A DNA stretch of 64,000 bases from Acytostelium subglobosum LB1 (Eukaryota; Evosea; Eumycetozoa; Acytosteliales; Acytosteliaceae): the NCBI RefSeq assembly GCF_000787575.1, contig NW_012236527.1:186001-250000 (forward strand), read 5' to 3'. The notes below the pieces were generated by a model. That model saw only the letters and a list, made by a program, of their open reading frames with translations. It did no database searches and had not been told where the DNA came from. This document shows positions 12,133 to 23,526 of this stretch, one piece after another (positions within the stretch are counted from its first letter, which is position 1; each line of letters starts with the position of its first letter). The position numbers and the translations under genes are program-made.

Positions 12133-12378
12133 CAACTTNNTTTGTAGTCGTGAAACAGTCAGCACTTCACTAGTCGNNNNNNNNNNNNNNNNNNNNNNNN
12201 NNNNNNNNNNNNNNNNNNNNNNNNNNNNNNNNNNNNNNNNNNNNNNNNNNNNNNNNNNNNNNNNNNNNNNNNNNNNTCCCAGGCAACAGATGGTGCCCAT
12301 GGCACTCACACTTGGTTCGCGAGATCTAAACAACTTGTTTGTTAGTTCGTGAAACCAGTCAGGCCACCTTCACCTAGT
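12080..12378. repeat. Duplicated end of BP74-like gene around an assembly gap
   Basis: Bases 12080-12176 and about 12277-12378 are the same sequence: the last codons of the BP74-like gene plus its 3' UTR. They are separated by exactly 100 N (12177-12276). The left copy carries two n (12139-12140) and several one-base losses against the right copy. This is what unmerged read ends look like, so I read the gap and the apparent duplication as an assembly artefact, not biology. Confidence 0.85.
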
Positions 12379-12603
12379 CGCTCAAACGACCACCCAATCA
12401 ATCAATCAATAAACCTTCACCTGTATATTTGAGTTCAGTTTACCAACTGACTCAATGTACAATTTAGACGTAATCAATTATTTGTATGCATGAGAGTGAA
12501 GTGTAGCCAGAGAGTGATCTTCAAAGTTTGATAAACATAAAGGGGGTCTTCAAGTTTGATTGATTGACTTTATCATCCATTATTATACTTCATCTCTCTT
12601 ATT

Positions 12604-15600
12604 ATGTCGTCTAGTACAACTTCAACTTCAACAGCACTTGATGTCAGTGCTACATCCTCACCCAATACAAACACAGATGATAACAGACCTCTAAAGAGAA
12701 AGAAGATGGAGCAAGGAGATACAGATACAGATACAGATGTACCTTCATCAAACAACAACAACAATAACAACAATAATAATATATTATCATATTTGAATGA
12801 TACTTTACGTAGAGAGATAGATAGATCAGTTGATGTTGTAGTATATGTTGATCAGGTCGATCATATTGTACAGTATTGGTTGCGTTGTGCCAACCAAACA
12901 TCACAGACTAGAACGTTTAAAGAGGAGTTGACATCGATTATTAGATCATCATATGGACAAGGTAGCACACCGACAATATTGGACTTAGTTCTTACATCAT
13001 TCATAATTCAAAGACCCGAGTACATTGGCACTGTGATCAAGACACTCGCTCATATGATCCAATCTGGCACACTTCAGTATCAAGCCAAGGCAGCACCATT
13101 CTATGCATTCAAACTACTATTTAGAGAGACGATCAATATAACATTCAATGATCAATCAAATCAATCACAACAACAACAACAACAACAACAACAACTTTAC
13201 AACAACAACAACAAGAAGAAGTATGGATATGATAAGAAGGGAAGAGGTGGCAAACATCAACAATATCAACAACACCAACAGCAACAACAACAACAAACTG
13301 TACAGGAGACAAAGAGTGTGCCACCAACAAGGTTACAGATCAAGGAGCAGATCTTGTCAGACTTGACCAGCTCCAACATTACACACTTTATCACTTCATC
13401 AACATTCCATCTGAGTCGATGGATCACCAGTCTACTCAAACAGTGCGCGCAGGGCGACCTCATTGTCGAGGAGTACTTCCAGCGACTGATATACACTCCA
13501 ACAACCTTTGCAGCATTGGCCAGCAAGGACAATCAGAAAACACCTGACATCGATGCCATTGTTAGAGGACATCTAGTATCACTCTTCCCATCAATACAAT
13601 CTGGACAACATCAACACAAACATCATCACGGCCATCACCATCATCAAGATGGTGCAAAGAAGAAGAAGCTGAACCCATTGATCCAGACACTGATACCCGT
13701 GATCGTGTCCACTCAGACCGAACACCTGAGTACAGACTACGCCCATCTACTTCGTTACTACTTCCTCGTCATCAACAAAACAACTCAATCACAACGATTC
13801 GTCCAACATATGATCGAGAGCAACATGTTGACACAGGTATGTCGCTAGTTGAAGCTTAGCCAGGTCAACAGTTCACTAACTCAAACATCTTATCAGATCA
13901 TCAAGTTAATCAAATCAATGTTGGAACTACTAGATGGACCGACATCATCTAATGATCACTCAAGCATTGTAATACTTCTTCAGAATCACTTCTTGCCTGC
14001 GATATACCATTATATTGGCGCCGATGCCGATACCACCCCAGCCCAACCATACGCCGAACGTCTACTCACACTTATAATCAATGATGACAAGCTAAGAGTA
14101 CTGTTGTTTGGAAGGGATAATGGATATGGCCTGAACGGTCACTTCTCAACCAGTCAGCTGATTGAAGGACTGAGTATTCTGGAGAACCTGATACAGACAC
14201 TCGAGACATTCAGCTCGGACACACAGACAAAGGTGCAACAATTGTTGGATCGTCATTGGCGTGAGTCATTGCTTCAATCAAAGGATGTAACATATCATTA
14301 TTGGAAAGTGAGACAGCTGTTGCTTTATTACAACACAATGCCACAGGATCTGCGCGACAGTGTCAATCGGTTCCTGTTCAACTTCCTCCGACACCTGGAG
14401 CTGCAGCCAAACAAACTGACCAACAACACAATGGTCGTATTCAAGCAACTCGTGCCCATCCTGTTCAACATTGTTTGTAATGCTGGCACTGTGTCACTGG
14501 ATCAAGTACAAGTCGAGGGGCTTGCCACGAACACAGACAACATACTTCTCGAGTATCTTCAGTTTGTCTTGACGCGCTTTAAAAACTACAAGCTGGTACT
14601 GTCCACGATCAAGAACAGCTTTGTCGAACTCCTTATTACAACCCTGGTACTCGATCAGATGTTCTCGGCCTCAAATCCAACTGGTGTCGACGCTACTGCC
14701 TCACTGTCCTCACTACTCATGCCCGCATCATCAGTCATATTCCTTCAACATATGTTGGTCAACAAACTACAACAACAACAGGCCACGGGCAAGGATGGAT
14801 GTGCAGGCGACTCTCTGTATCATTTCATCATCGAGACAATGATTGACAACAGTTCGATTTTGGATCGACTATTGGTGTTGCTGTCGACATCAGACTACCA
14901 CAGCAAGACACTATCCATTCAGATGTTCTACCTCGTTCAGTTTGGTGCCAATCACATTGGTCGAAAGCTATCATATTGGGAGACATCATCCACTCGCATT
15001 GAACTGTTGTACAAAACATTGTTGGACCCTATCACATCAGACACTGCACTTCACCTGCTGCGTCTGTTGCTCTCTGAGCATGCCATCGATCCTCTGGCAA
15101 CGCTAGAGTCACTCTTCCTTCAGTTGACTACCAATCAGAATGACACAGACATCAACTGCAACAACAGTATCGTGCTCATTGAGGAGACACTACGATCAAA
15201 CATGCAACACATTGAGCGAGTGATCAAGATGATACGCACCTCACTGTTTAACAAGATACAAAATGTGTCCATTAGTGCGGGACAAACTGCTTCAACATCA
15301 GGAGCGCCACCAATGCGCATGCCAAGTGGCAACCTCACACAAGTGCTTCTCCAGCAACAGACACCTGCACCATCATTATCATCATCACAACCACGACAGA
15401 ACACTGGCAACATTAACTGCAATCTGTTGATACTACTACAGAAACTGACAGGTTTAACGAGTGTGGCAGAGGATGTTGTGGCATTGGCAGTGGACGCAAT
15501 CCACCTGTATCCAGAATCAACCCAGCTACTACAGTTCCAACTATTGGCAAGCTCAATGGAGCATCAGGACAACGCCGACCCATCCATTGGTGTCAAGATC

Positions 15601-15975
15601 AACAACTTTGTCAAGAGTCGACTGGGCTCCATTGTCGAGGGACTGACATCGCCCAACTCATCCATTCGAAAAATGTGCTTGACCATCCTTCAAGAGTTCA
15701 TCGAGATGGGCTATCGACAAGGACTTCACAATCAATCAATCGATGTATCAGCTGTAGATGATGCAATGGATATTGAACTCGCTGTTGCCTCTACTGCAAA
15801 TGGATCGTCCATTGTAGGAGTGGATCCCTACGCCAACAAGAAGCTATCATTGGACTATATCAACTATAAGATCGCAGGACTATTGCTAGTGTCTGAAGCA
15901 TCCGATACACTGCTCTATCTTCGAGAGGCTGTTGACTTGATACAGATCTTTGTATCAAGATCACTTGTTCAATAA
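12604..15975 (+). CDS. Large uncharacterised protein, probably helical repeats
   Basis: Two exons, 12604..13836 and 13897..15975, join in phase 0 across a 60-bp GTATGT...TCAG intron and encode 1103 residues. The first 65 residues are Ser/Thr/Asp-rich with a poly-Asn run. Gln, Asn and His tracts coded by CAA/AAC/CAT interrupt residues about 185-230 and 335-350. The rest is rich in Leu/Ile helices (for example LVLTSFIIQRPEYIGTVIKT, SLLKQCAQGDLIVEEYFQRL), as in HEAT-like nuclear scaffold proteins. No catalytic motif, signal peptide or membrane segment is visible. I do not recognise the family. A subunit of a nuclear complex such as Integrator is one idea, unproven. Confidence 0.75.
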
Positions 15976-16254
15976 ACAATATACATCAATCTTCGCGCTT
16001 GTTCGATCCTTATGCTGTTGTTGATTCTCCTGTGCTGCTGCTGCTGCTGCTGCTCTTGCTGTTTAATCCTAGATTGTACAAGTGGTTTATTTATGTCCAT
16101 AGTATAAATAACATAGAAGGATAAGGGAAAGGGTAATGGTAAGGTTAAGTGATCTTGGTTGATATCTGTAGCGCAAAGGTTCTAAATAAACAACGTCCTG
16201 AATGATCTAGACTGTATCATCATGAAACATCCATCTGATTATGAGATTGTAACG

Positions 16255-16818
16255 TTAGTTGTTGAGGATCTTTGGTTGACATTCATGACCGGCTGATAGA
16301 TACCTTGTGTTCTTTGGACTCTTTCCTATTGTTTTCGAAACGTAGCCAGCATCGTCATGAGGACGAGTCTTCTCTGTGCAACTGCTTAGCATACTAAGTA
16401 TACTTAAACAAACTGATGAAACTGTCAGAGCTGGACTCCAGCTATCATACACTGGTATATGTATTCGAATCGAATGATTGGGTGTTAGTACACATGTGGA
16501 CACGAAGATTCTTTGTTGAAAGGGGAACAACTTAAACATACGAATTGATAAACATATGTGACCATTGCTATATATATGAGGATGTACTGGTGCCAAACCT
16601 ATGAACACGACCTCTGGTGACTCGAGTGGATAGCTAGAGTTGAATCTAAACTGTAGTCTAAAGACCTCGCCACTATAGATAGTACCTGGTGAACCAAGTA
16701 TATTGATGACCCATCGTTCAAAGTTGTTTGCTTCCTCTACGCTTATTCCGCCTGGAGGATTTGTCTGAAGATCTAATAACTCCTTTTGCAATCTCTTTGT
16801 ATATCTAGCTGAGGCCAT
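16255..16818 (-). CDS. ube2w: Ubiquitin-conjugating enzyme E2, UBE2W type
   Basis: Two exons, 16818..16542 and 16451..16255, flank a 90-bp intron whose length is a multiple of three, so the frame also reads straight through it. Spliced, the protein is 157 residues and the junction reads HICLSIL-YDSWSPAL, matching the UBE2W core. The active-site Cys is residue 89 in SNGHICLS, after HPHIYS. The block VSSVCLSILSMLSSC fits UBE2W closely. By family this E2 transfers ubiquitin to free protein N-termini. The C-terminal 20 residues diverge from the animal form and may be mis-ended. It is convergent with the large gene ending at 15975. Confidence 0.88.
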   Translation of the reverse strand: MASARYTKRLQKELLDLQTNPPGGISVEEANNFERWVINILGSPGTIYSGEVFRLQFRFNSSYPLESPEVVFIGLAPVHPHIYSNGHICLSIRMFKLFPFQQRIFVSTCVLTPNHSIRIHIPVYDSWSPALTVSSVCLSILSMLSSCTEKTRPHDDAGYVSKTIGKSPKNTRYLSAGHECQPKILNN

Positions 16819-17666
16819 TATATATTTATGTATCTATGAATGTATATATAATATATCAAATATTTCTCAAGTCTATCTATGTATGTGTATTTCTATAATG
16901 TATTTATATATATATTACAGAACAGATAATAACAAAGTGATTGAACCTTTAACAATTGGGACTTTGAGGTCTTGAAAGTGCACCATCAGGTCTCTTGCAA
17001 GTAAGAAAATCAAGGTGGTGGGACCCAATTTCAATTGGATCTCAGTGTTGTGGGAGTGAGAAGAAGAAGTTAATACACGAGTGTTAACATTGTGTGTGTG
17101 TATGTCAATGAATGTGTGTATGTGTATCTTTGTGTATCTATGTATAATGTGTGTGTAGATACGTTCTTGTAAAGGTAGTGTTTCCCTTTCAGGGCATGGT
17201 CCGGTCCTTCATATCCCCCTCACACACAAACATTATGACTTGGGACGGACGTAATTTCCTTCGACTTATAATTAGTCATATGACAGTCTGACTAACTAAC
17301 CAACTACTTCCTCGCCCGTCATTATCATTGTCATTGTCATTGTCATTACCTGACCTTATAGTGTTAGTTTGTTAGTTAGTTAGGTTTGGTTAGGTATTGG
17401 ACAACTTTAATATATTGGTCATCACCATCCCTCACTCACTCACTCACTCATCATACATGTTTATGACATGCATGTTGGAAGTGAATGGCTTGGAGCATAG
17501 AATGAACATTCCTCTTCATTGACACGACTCTCCTTGTTATCTCTATTGTTATTACCTGTTATTATTTATGTGTATGTGTATGTTTATGTTACAACACTCA
17601 GCCAAAGTCAATCAATCAATCAAACAAATAATAATAGAGGAGTACTTATGAATACATCCAATTAAT
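16819..17666. other. Divergent promoter region
   Basis: This AT-rich space lies between the UBE2W start on the minus strand and the GATA factor start on the plus strand. It holds a TG-rich tract (about 17090-17160), a CATTGT/TCATTG repeat near 17325-17350, TTAG repeats near 17365-17385 and a CACT run near 17430. No gene is evident. It likely carries both promoters. Confidence 0.5.
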
Positions 17667-19543
17667 ATGTATGACAAAGGGAGAACGATGCACCAATATG
17701 AACACAAAGACAATGGTCACCACTCTTTACTACTAGCAACATATGCTTCCTCTGCTGAGGCAGTAGCAGCCACAACACCAATGCAAATGTTGGAATATGT
17801 CTCCTCAACTGAACAACAACAACATCAACATCAACATCAGCATTCATACGCCCATTCTCTTCGAGATAGTTATGATAGTTCACCAATCAATATTCAAGAT
17901 ATGGATGTTAACATAAGGTCACCAAGATATCAATCACATCATCTTGGACAACACCATGTACTTCATCAAGGTCATGGACATGGACATGGTCATGGTCATG
18001 ACCACCAACATCAATATGATGAACCGACCAACATGTCAACAGGTATAATATCAGCTACCTCTGTATCCGGTGATAAACCATTCCAAGATGTATTGGTGCC
18101 AGTCACTGTACAATCCAATGGCTCACTAAGTACCATCCTAGAGAATATACCATTGAATAAGGTAATAATATTTATTATTTATTATTTAATTTATTTCCAG
18201 ATATTAATATTAATATTAATACACTTGTTTGACCAAGACACATCGAAGGAGGAGTGCCAATCTTAGCAAAGATACCCTATATTGCTACAAGTGCAAGACG
18301 AGGAAGACACCTGAATGGAGGAAGGGTCCGGATGGTCCTGCCACGTATGTATCCACTCAAACAAATATTTACCGAAGTAATATTCTAACTCATATATTTA
18401 CATAGGTTGTGTAATGCATGTGGCCTATCATTCGCCAAGAAGCTAAAGGTTGAGAAGCATAGATTGAGGAACTTTGCAATGCTCCAGAAGTCGCAGTCAT
18501 CAAGTGCACAACAACATCCAAAGACCAACTTTGTCAATGAGAGCATCACCGAGAACAATACAATGTTCACATCTATGCATATACCATCAATGTCCTACTT
18601 GAACTCTGAAGGTGAATTCAATCAGAGCTACCAAGTTGTTGATGATACGTCATATCCCAATCCTCTGGCTTCCACGACCCTCATCCATCCTCCGTCCTCA
18701 TCTTCCCTCTCGGATACCAAGCAAGGACAGTCAGCGACCAAGAAGGCCAAGAAGAAGAGCTCCAAGACCCATACATTCCATCAGTACAACCATTCCAACA
18801 ACAATGTCAACAGCGCCAATGATACCAACTCTATTGATCCGTTTACATCCACTCCTTCGAGGCCATCATTCAAAGATCCCTTCAACAACCCCAACAGACA
18901 GCCGCAACATGTCCCTCAATATACTCCACTCAATGCATCTGATGACTACACTCAGAGGAGGAAGCTTCCAAGCATACTGCTCAGTCCAACATTGATGTCG
19001 TCCAACTTGAACGAACTGGTGTATGCCTCCACAGAGTTTGCCAACCTTAACTCGAGCTGTTCCACTAGTTCGGACTACGATCCAAGGTGCGCAATCTCTC
19101 AATCTGTGCCAAACATCATCTACCATCCCGATACTACACAGACACCATCAAACAAGTATCATTCCAACATAGTTGATCTCAGTGGTGGTGGTGGAAATGA
19201 AGTTGGCTATCACTACAACTCAATGCCATTCTCTGGTGGACCGATCAATGAGAATGAGCATCATCAATCATATATCTCCGATCAGCAACAACAGAACCTT
19301 CCTCCAATGGTCCACCATGATCACTTGAGCTATTCAGACTCCAACATCCATATGGTCAGCAAACAAGGATACAACAACATCTCCGGTGACCAGGACTACT
19401 CCTCCCATATGCATCAACAGACCAACCAGATGTGCGAGCTCATTGACCAGTCTCATCATCAACCAGTTGACATCAACACAGACTATTGGGTACCTTCATA
19501 CCACACCTCTGCACCAGTCTTAGACCACCAACAGCACCATTAT

Positions 19544-19574
<31 letters not shown>

Positions 19575-19717
19575 AACAACTGCAACATCAACAACATCAA
19601 CATTTTAACCAATTGGCTGCATACCTTCCAAGCTTCGTTGTGGATAGCGCACTTGATCATTATCCAACACAGTCACCAATCCATGTATCTCCAATAATGC
19701 AAGGTGCCAGTATGTGA
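17667..19717 (+). CDS. GATA-type zinc finger transcription factor
   Basis: Three exons, 17667..18161, 18238..18344 and 18406..19717, encode 637 residues. The zinc finger is split by the second intron and reads C-X2-C (CYKCKTRKTPEWRKGPDG) then C-X2-C (CNACGLSF), a class IV-like GATA finger with an 18-residue loop, followed by a basic KKLKVEKHR stretch. The N-terminal 165 residues hold His/Gln tracts and a Gly-His repeat. The C-terminal 400 residues are Ser/Asn/Gln/His-rich. By family it binds GATA sites in DNA and regulates development. The second acceptor (ACCAAG at 18237) was chosen because it alone restores the finger's frame; a CCAG acceptor 37 bp upstream leads to a stop. Confidence 0.87.
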
Positions 19718-19819
19718 TCAGATAGAACCATATGGTATTGACAATAAATTTGGATGGATTGATTGTACATATGCATCGACGAATGAATGTCGTGCCTTTT
19801 CTATATTGTGTTGATCTAC

Positions 19820-21534
19820 TTAGTCTATGTTCTTTCGTTTGAGTCGACTGCCAGGTTGCTTTGGCCAGTTTATGACCAACTTGTTGTCATCACTCTTCTT
19901 GTTGTTGTTGGACTTGATTGCTTCTTGCTCGACCATCTCATGTAATCGTTCAACCATTGATCTCACACGATGTTGATTGAGCATTGCCGTTGTCTCCAAT
20001 TTGACAATGTCATTGGAGTCGAGTGATTGATTGCGTATCTCGAATCGATGTTTCTCCAAATGCAGTATGAACTTCTTGTAAGATTCGATTGACAATGTGT
20101 TCGAGACGATCTTTGGATCATTGATATGTGCGCCTTGCAACTGGATTGCACCGCCACAGATCTTGCACTCGAGGAATGGTAACACGTCTTGATGGAACTT
20201 GCGTTCATCCACATCATTGAATTCGAAAGAGACTGCTGGCGATGAAACAATGTTGTTGTTGCTGTTCTCCAATTGAAACTTGGCCTGAGAGAATACCCTT
20301 GATCTCGCTCTATCATATGTATAGTATTCCACCATTCCTGACAAGTCCTTTATGTCTATCGATTGTGTGAATCCTTTGTAGCCGTAGCCAGTGTAGACAC
20401 TCAAGTGTTAGTTATGGTAATACTTTGATTGATTGATGGGGATTCGAGACATACTGGTTTCATTGATTGTCGACTTTACCAAATCCATATGCTTTGACCA
20501 TTGCTTACTAAGTTGTTCGGCAGAGTATCCAATTGGAGTGAGTGGCGCTGGTTCTTCAATCTCTTTCTTTGTCTTGGCATTTGCCTGTTTCTTCACTCCA
20601 AGTGCATTGTTAATACCTCTATTGTAACACTTGTTCATCAACTCTGAACGTGGATTGATCTAAATGATTGAGTTAGTTGATTGATTGCTTGATCAGTCAT
20701 ATTCATGCTATGTACGTACATAATCTCTAAACAGTTTCTTTGCCTTTTCCTTCCATTCAGATAAGTCTGTAACAAAGGGTTCAACATATTCAGAGTATCT
20801 CTCGAGGTCTCCTTCGCGATATGTTGGTAAGTTCAGCTTCAACTAAAGGTATGAAGATGTCAGTCATCGATGAATGAATGGAGATGTGATTGATTGATTG
20901 ATTGACAATCATGAACACATACATAGTTTGATAGATGTGAGTAGATCTTGTCCGGGTAGTAGTATATAGAGGTCTCGGTGTAGTTTGAGAAGAAGAGGGT
21001 CGTGTACATTGTGAGCAGGAACAGAGGTTGGTAGCGATCGTACATGACTCTGTAATGAGGATGAGGCTGCTCTCGATCAAGTAGAAGCCATGTGTACTTT
21101 CCATGACTGATGGGCTTGGCGTGCACAAAGTAGCACCACGACTTGATCGAGCCGTACTTTAGTGACACTTGACCGACCACCAGCTCAGCGCGTATCATCT
21201 GTCCATTGTTGGGATGACCAGACTGTATGATAGTTCCAACGACGTAGTAGTCATACTTTGGATCGTATAGCTTGTCCAGCGTGGTGTAGTCGTGCTCAGA
21301 CAGAGTGACGTCTGGTAGATTGGTACCAATCTTCTTTGAGCGCAGCTTAAAGATCTCGAAGCGTGTTATTCTTACACCATCCTCTTCCTCCTGTTTAGTC
21401 ATCTTGCATGACTTTAAAGGTAGGGCAGACTTAAATCTACGTGTTATTTCATCATTAACATGTAGTAACTGTTGTTTCTCTGCCGTAGTACTCATTAACA
21501 ATGGCGGTGAATATATATTGGTTGTACTACTCAT
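19820..21534 (-). CDS. Uncharacterised four-exon gene
   Basis: Four exons are visible on the minus strand: 21534..20923, 20842..20720, 20659..about 20451, and 20399..19820. The first three join cleanly in phase 0. The last join fails by one base with the best donor (GTATGTC at 20454). Using a weaker GT four bases downstream restores frame and gives 507 residues; otherwise a one-base sequence error is likely. Exon 1 begins MSSTTNIYSPPLLM and contains YDYYVVGTIIQSGH and IKSWCYFVHAKPISHGKYTW. The last exon has a CKICGGAIQLQGAH segment with only one CXXC pair, and a basic C-terminus. I recognise no family. It ends 102 bp from the GATA gene, tail to tail. Confidence 0.65.
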
Positions 21535-21694
21535 TCTTGTTTGTTTATATCTTGTTATATATATCTATGTACAAAGCCAAATGGTCATCATTGTTCAACC
21601 TTTGAACTTTTGACCTCAACCCTCACCCTTGCCCTTGCCCTCACAGACATACCCTCGCAGACATACCCTCAGAGTGCACATTATTAATGATCAA

Positions 21695-23362
21695 TCAATC
21701 ATCTTCGAATGTATTGATGGTTTGGTATTGAATGTTCTTGCTTCCTTGGACACGGATACATATACAATATTGTTGATCGACTTTGCGCAGTTTGTAGTAA
21801 AGTTGTGGTACATAATCATTACCATTCCCGTTGGATGTTGTTGATCCCTTGAAGTATATGTTTGTGACTTTAGACATAGATTGCAAATCCATATCATTTA
21901 CGAGACTTGATAGTGGATAGTTGGATATCAATCGTAGATTCTTGATGGGTACATTATGCTGAGGTCCTTGGAATCCAGTGAATAGTGTATCCTCAATGAT
22001 TAGTTCTTCTAATCTATCACCCATCGTAGTACATCTATTAAACTGTACTATTGTGTGTAAAGTAAGATGAGTGAGTCCACTAGGGAGGTATGTGGAATGG
22101 CAGTCTTGACAATAACCTCGGCCTAATCGCAACCATTTGAGCGTCTCGGGCAGTATACCCTTGTAGAGCGGTATGTTGAAACTATTGCAAAAGCTCAGCT
22201 TGGTAAGAGATGATGGCAACATGTCTGACAAGGGCCCTCCACCATTTATGGGTGCCAATGATTCGAATGGAGTACTATTCAGTATCAATGTATCCAGTGT
22301 TGTGGGCAGTGAGCCAGGTGCAAGTATGTTACTGTAAATGTATCCTAAAGTTAATGACCTAAGTAAGCTTGGCAAAGAACCTTTGGTGAATGACCAGCGG
22401 TAGTATTTTCCGAATTTGAGTGACGTGATGGATAATGGGAGGACATGGTCTGGTATGGGGTGATTGAACAGATTTCCAAAGGTCAACTTGGTGAGTGAGT
22501 CGGGTATGGATCCCCGGACCAGTGGTAGATTGAAACAATTGCCCAGCTCAAGTGTGTTCAATGAACTGGGCAACGATCCCGGGGCGAGTGATTGATTGAA
22601 GAGGCCAATAAACTTGAGTATCTTGAGCGAAGATGGAAGGATGCCAGGTGGAAGTGGATGATTATATCGATCACCAAAGTGAAGGACTGTGAGTGACATT
22701 GGAAGTATACCTGCTTTCAAACTTTGATTAAAGTCATCGGAGAGGATGAGTGTCTGGAGTGAGTCTGGAAGTGAGCCTGGGACAAAGGGTGTGGCATCTG
22801 GGTCACCAAATGTAGTGGCCTCTATTGTTAATGAGATGAGTGATGATGGTAGAGTGTGAGGTTGGATCTTCTTCAGACATGATCCCAGAGTGAGTGTCGT
22901 GATTGATGGCGGCAAGACATCTGGTTGGAGCTTGTGACTGAGGTACTTGGCCTTCAGCTCTGTGATTGATGGTGACAGTGAGCCTGGCTCAAGCGCATGA
23001 TCATACTTTCCAATGATCAGCTTGGTAATTGATGAGGGTAGGTATCCCTGTGTCATTGGTTTCTTCGAATTGATCTTCAAAGTGTTGATCATTGAAGGAC
23101 ATTCGAAAGGAATCAGTACGCCTCGTTTACAAGGTGCTGTCATTGAGTTGGATGGTCTTGTAGAGGGCACAATGACACGTGGTTTTCGACCTAAATGTAT
23201 GTCATTGTTGAACTGAAGGTAAGGCAACTGATTGCTCATTATAACAAACAGACGAGTGCACGTCAGTCCCAAACAAACTATATCCAACAAGTCAAACTGC
23301 TCATCATGTACGTTAAGATAACCGAATATCTGTTTGATCAGTAGGTGTGGCAGTCTATCCAT
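21695..23362 (-). CDS. FNIP repeat protein with F-box-like N-terminus (copy 1)
   Basis: A single-exon 555-residue protein. The N-terminus MDRLPHLLIKQIFGYL followed by CLGLTCTRLF looks F-box-like. Residues about 95-450 are tandem FNIP repeats of about 22-23 residues, with the recurring core pGsLPsSLtsLxlGxxFNqpL (for example NQSLAPGSLPSSLNTLELG). FNIP repeats are leucine-rich-like solenoids greatly expanded in dictyostelids. With an F-box they are thought to act as substrate adaptors of SCF ubiquitin ligases, which is inference here. It lies 164 bp downstream of its paralogue on the same strand. Confidence 0.9.
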   Translation of the reverse strand: MDRLPHLLIKQIFGYLNVHDEQFDLLDIVCLGLTCTRLFVIMSNQLPYLQFNNDIHLGRKPRVIVPSTRPSNSMTAPCKRGVLIPFECPSMINTLKINSKKPMTQGYLPSSITKLIIGKYDHALEPGSLSPSITELKAKYLSHKLQPDVLPPSITTLTLGSCLKKIQPHTLPSSLISLTIEATTFGDPDATPFVPGSLPDSLQTLILSDDFNQSLKAGILPMSLTVLHFGDRYNHPLPPGILPSSLKILKFIGLFNQSLAPGSLPSSLNTLELGNCFNLPLVRGSIPDSLTKLTFGNLFNHPIPDHVLPLSITSLKFGKYYRWSFTKGSLPSLLRSLTLGYIYSNILAPGSLPTTLDTLILNSTPFESLAPINGGGPLSDMLPSSLTKLSFCNSFNIPLYKGILPETLKWLRLGRGYCQDCHSTYLPSGLTHLTLHTIVQFNRCTTMGDRLEELIIEDTLFTGFQGPQHNVPIKNLRLISNYPLSSLVNDMDLQSMSKVTNIYFKGSTTSNGNGNDYVPQLYYKLRKVDQQYCICIRVQGSKNIQYQTINTFEDD

Positions 23363-23526
23363 GCTAGATGATGTATATGTAACTATTGACTATTATGACT
23401 ATTCTTTAATTATCTGATCACGTGATCAAATGTCTGATCAGCTGATCAAAAAATTAATAACTGCCCCAAACATACCCTTGCAGATATACCCTCAAATATT
23501 TTAAACTTCTATTGTTTATCAATTAA

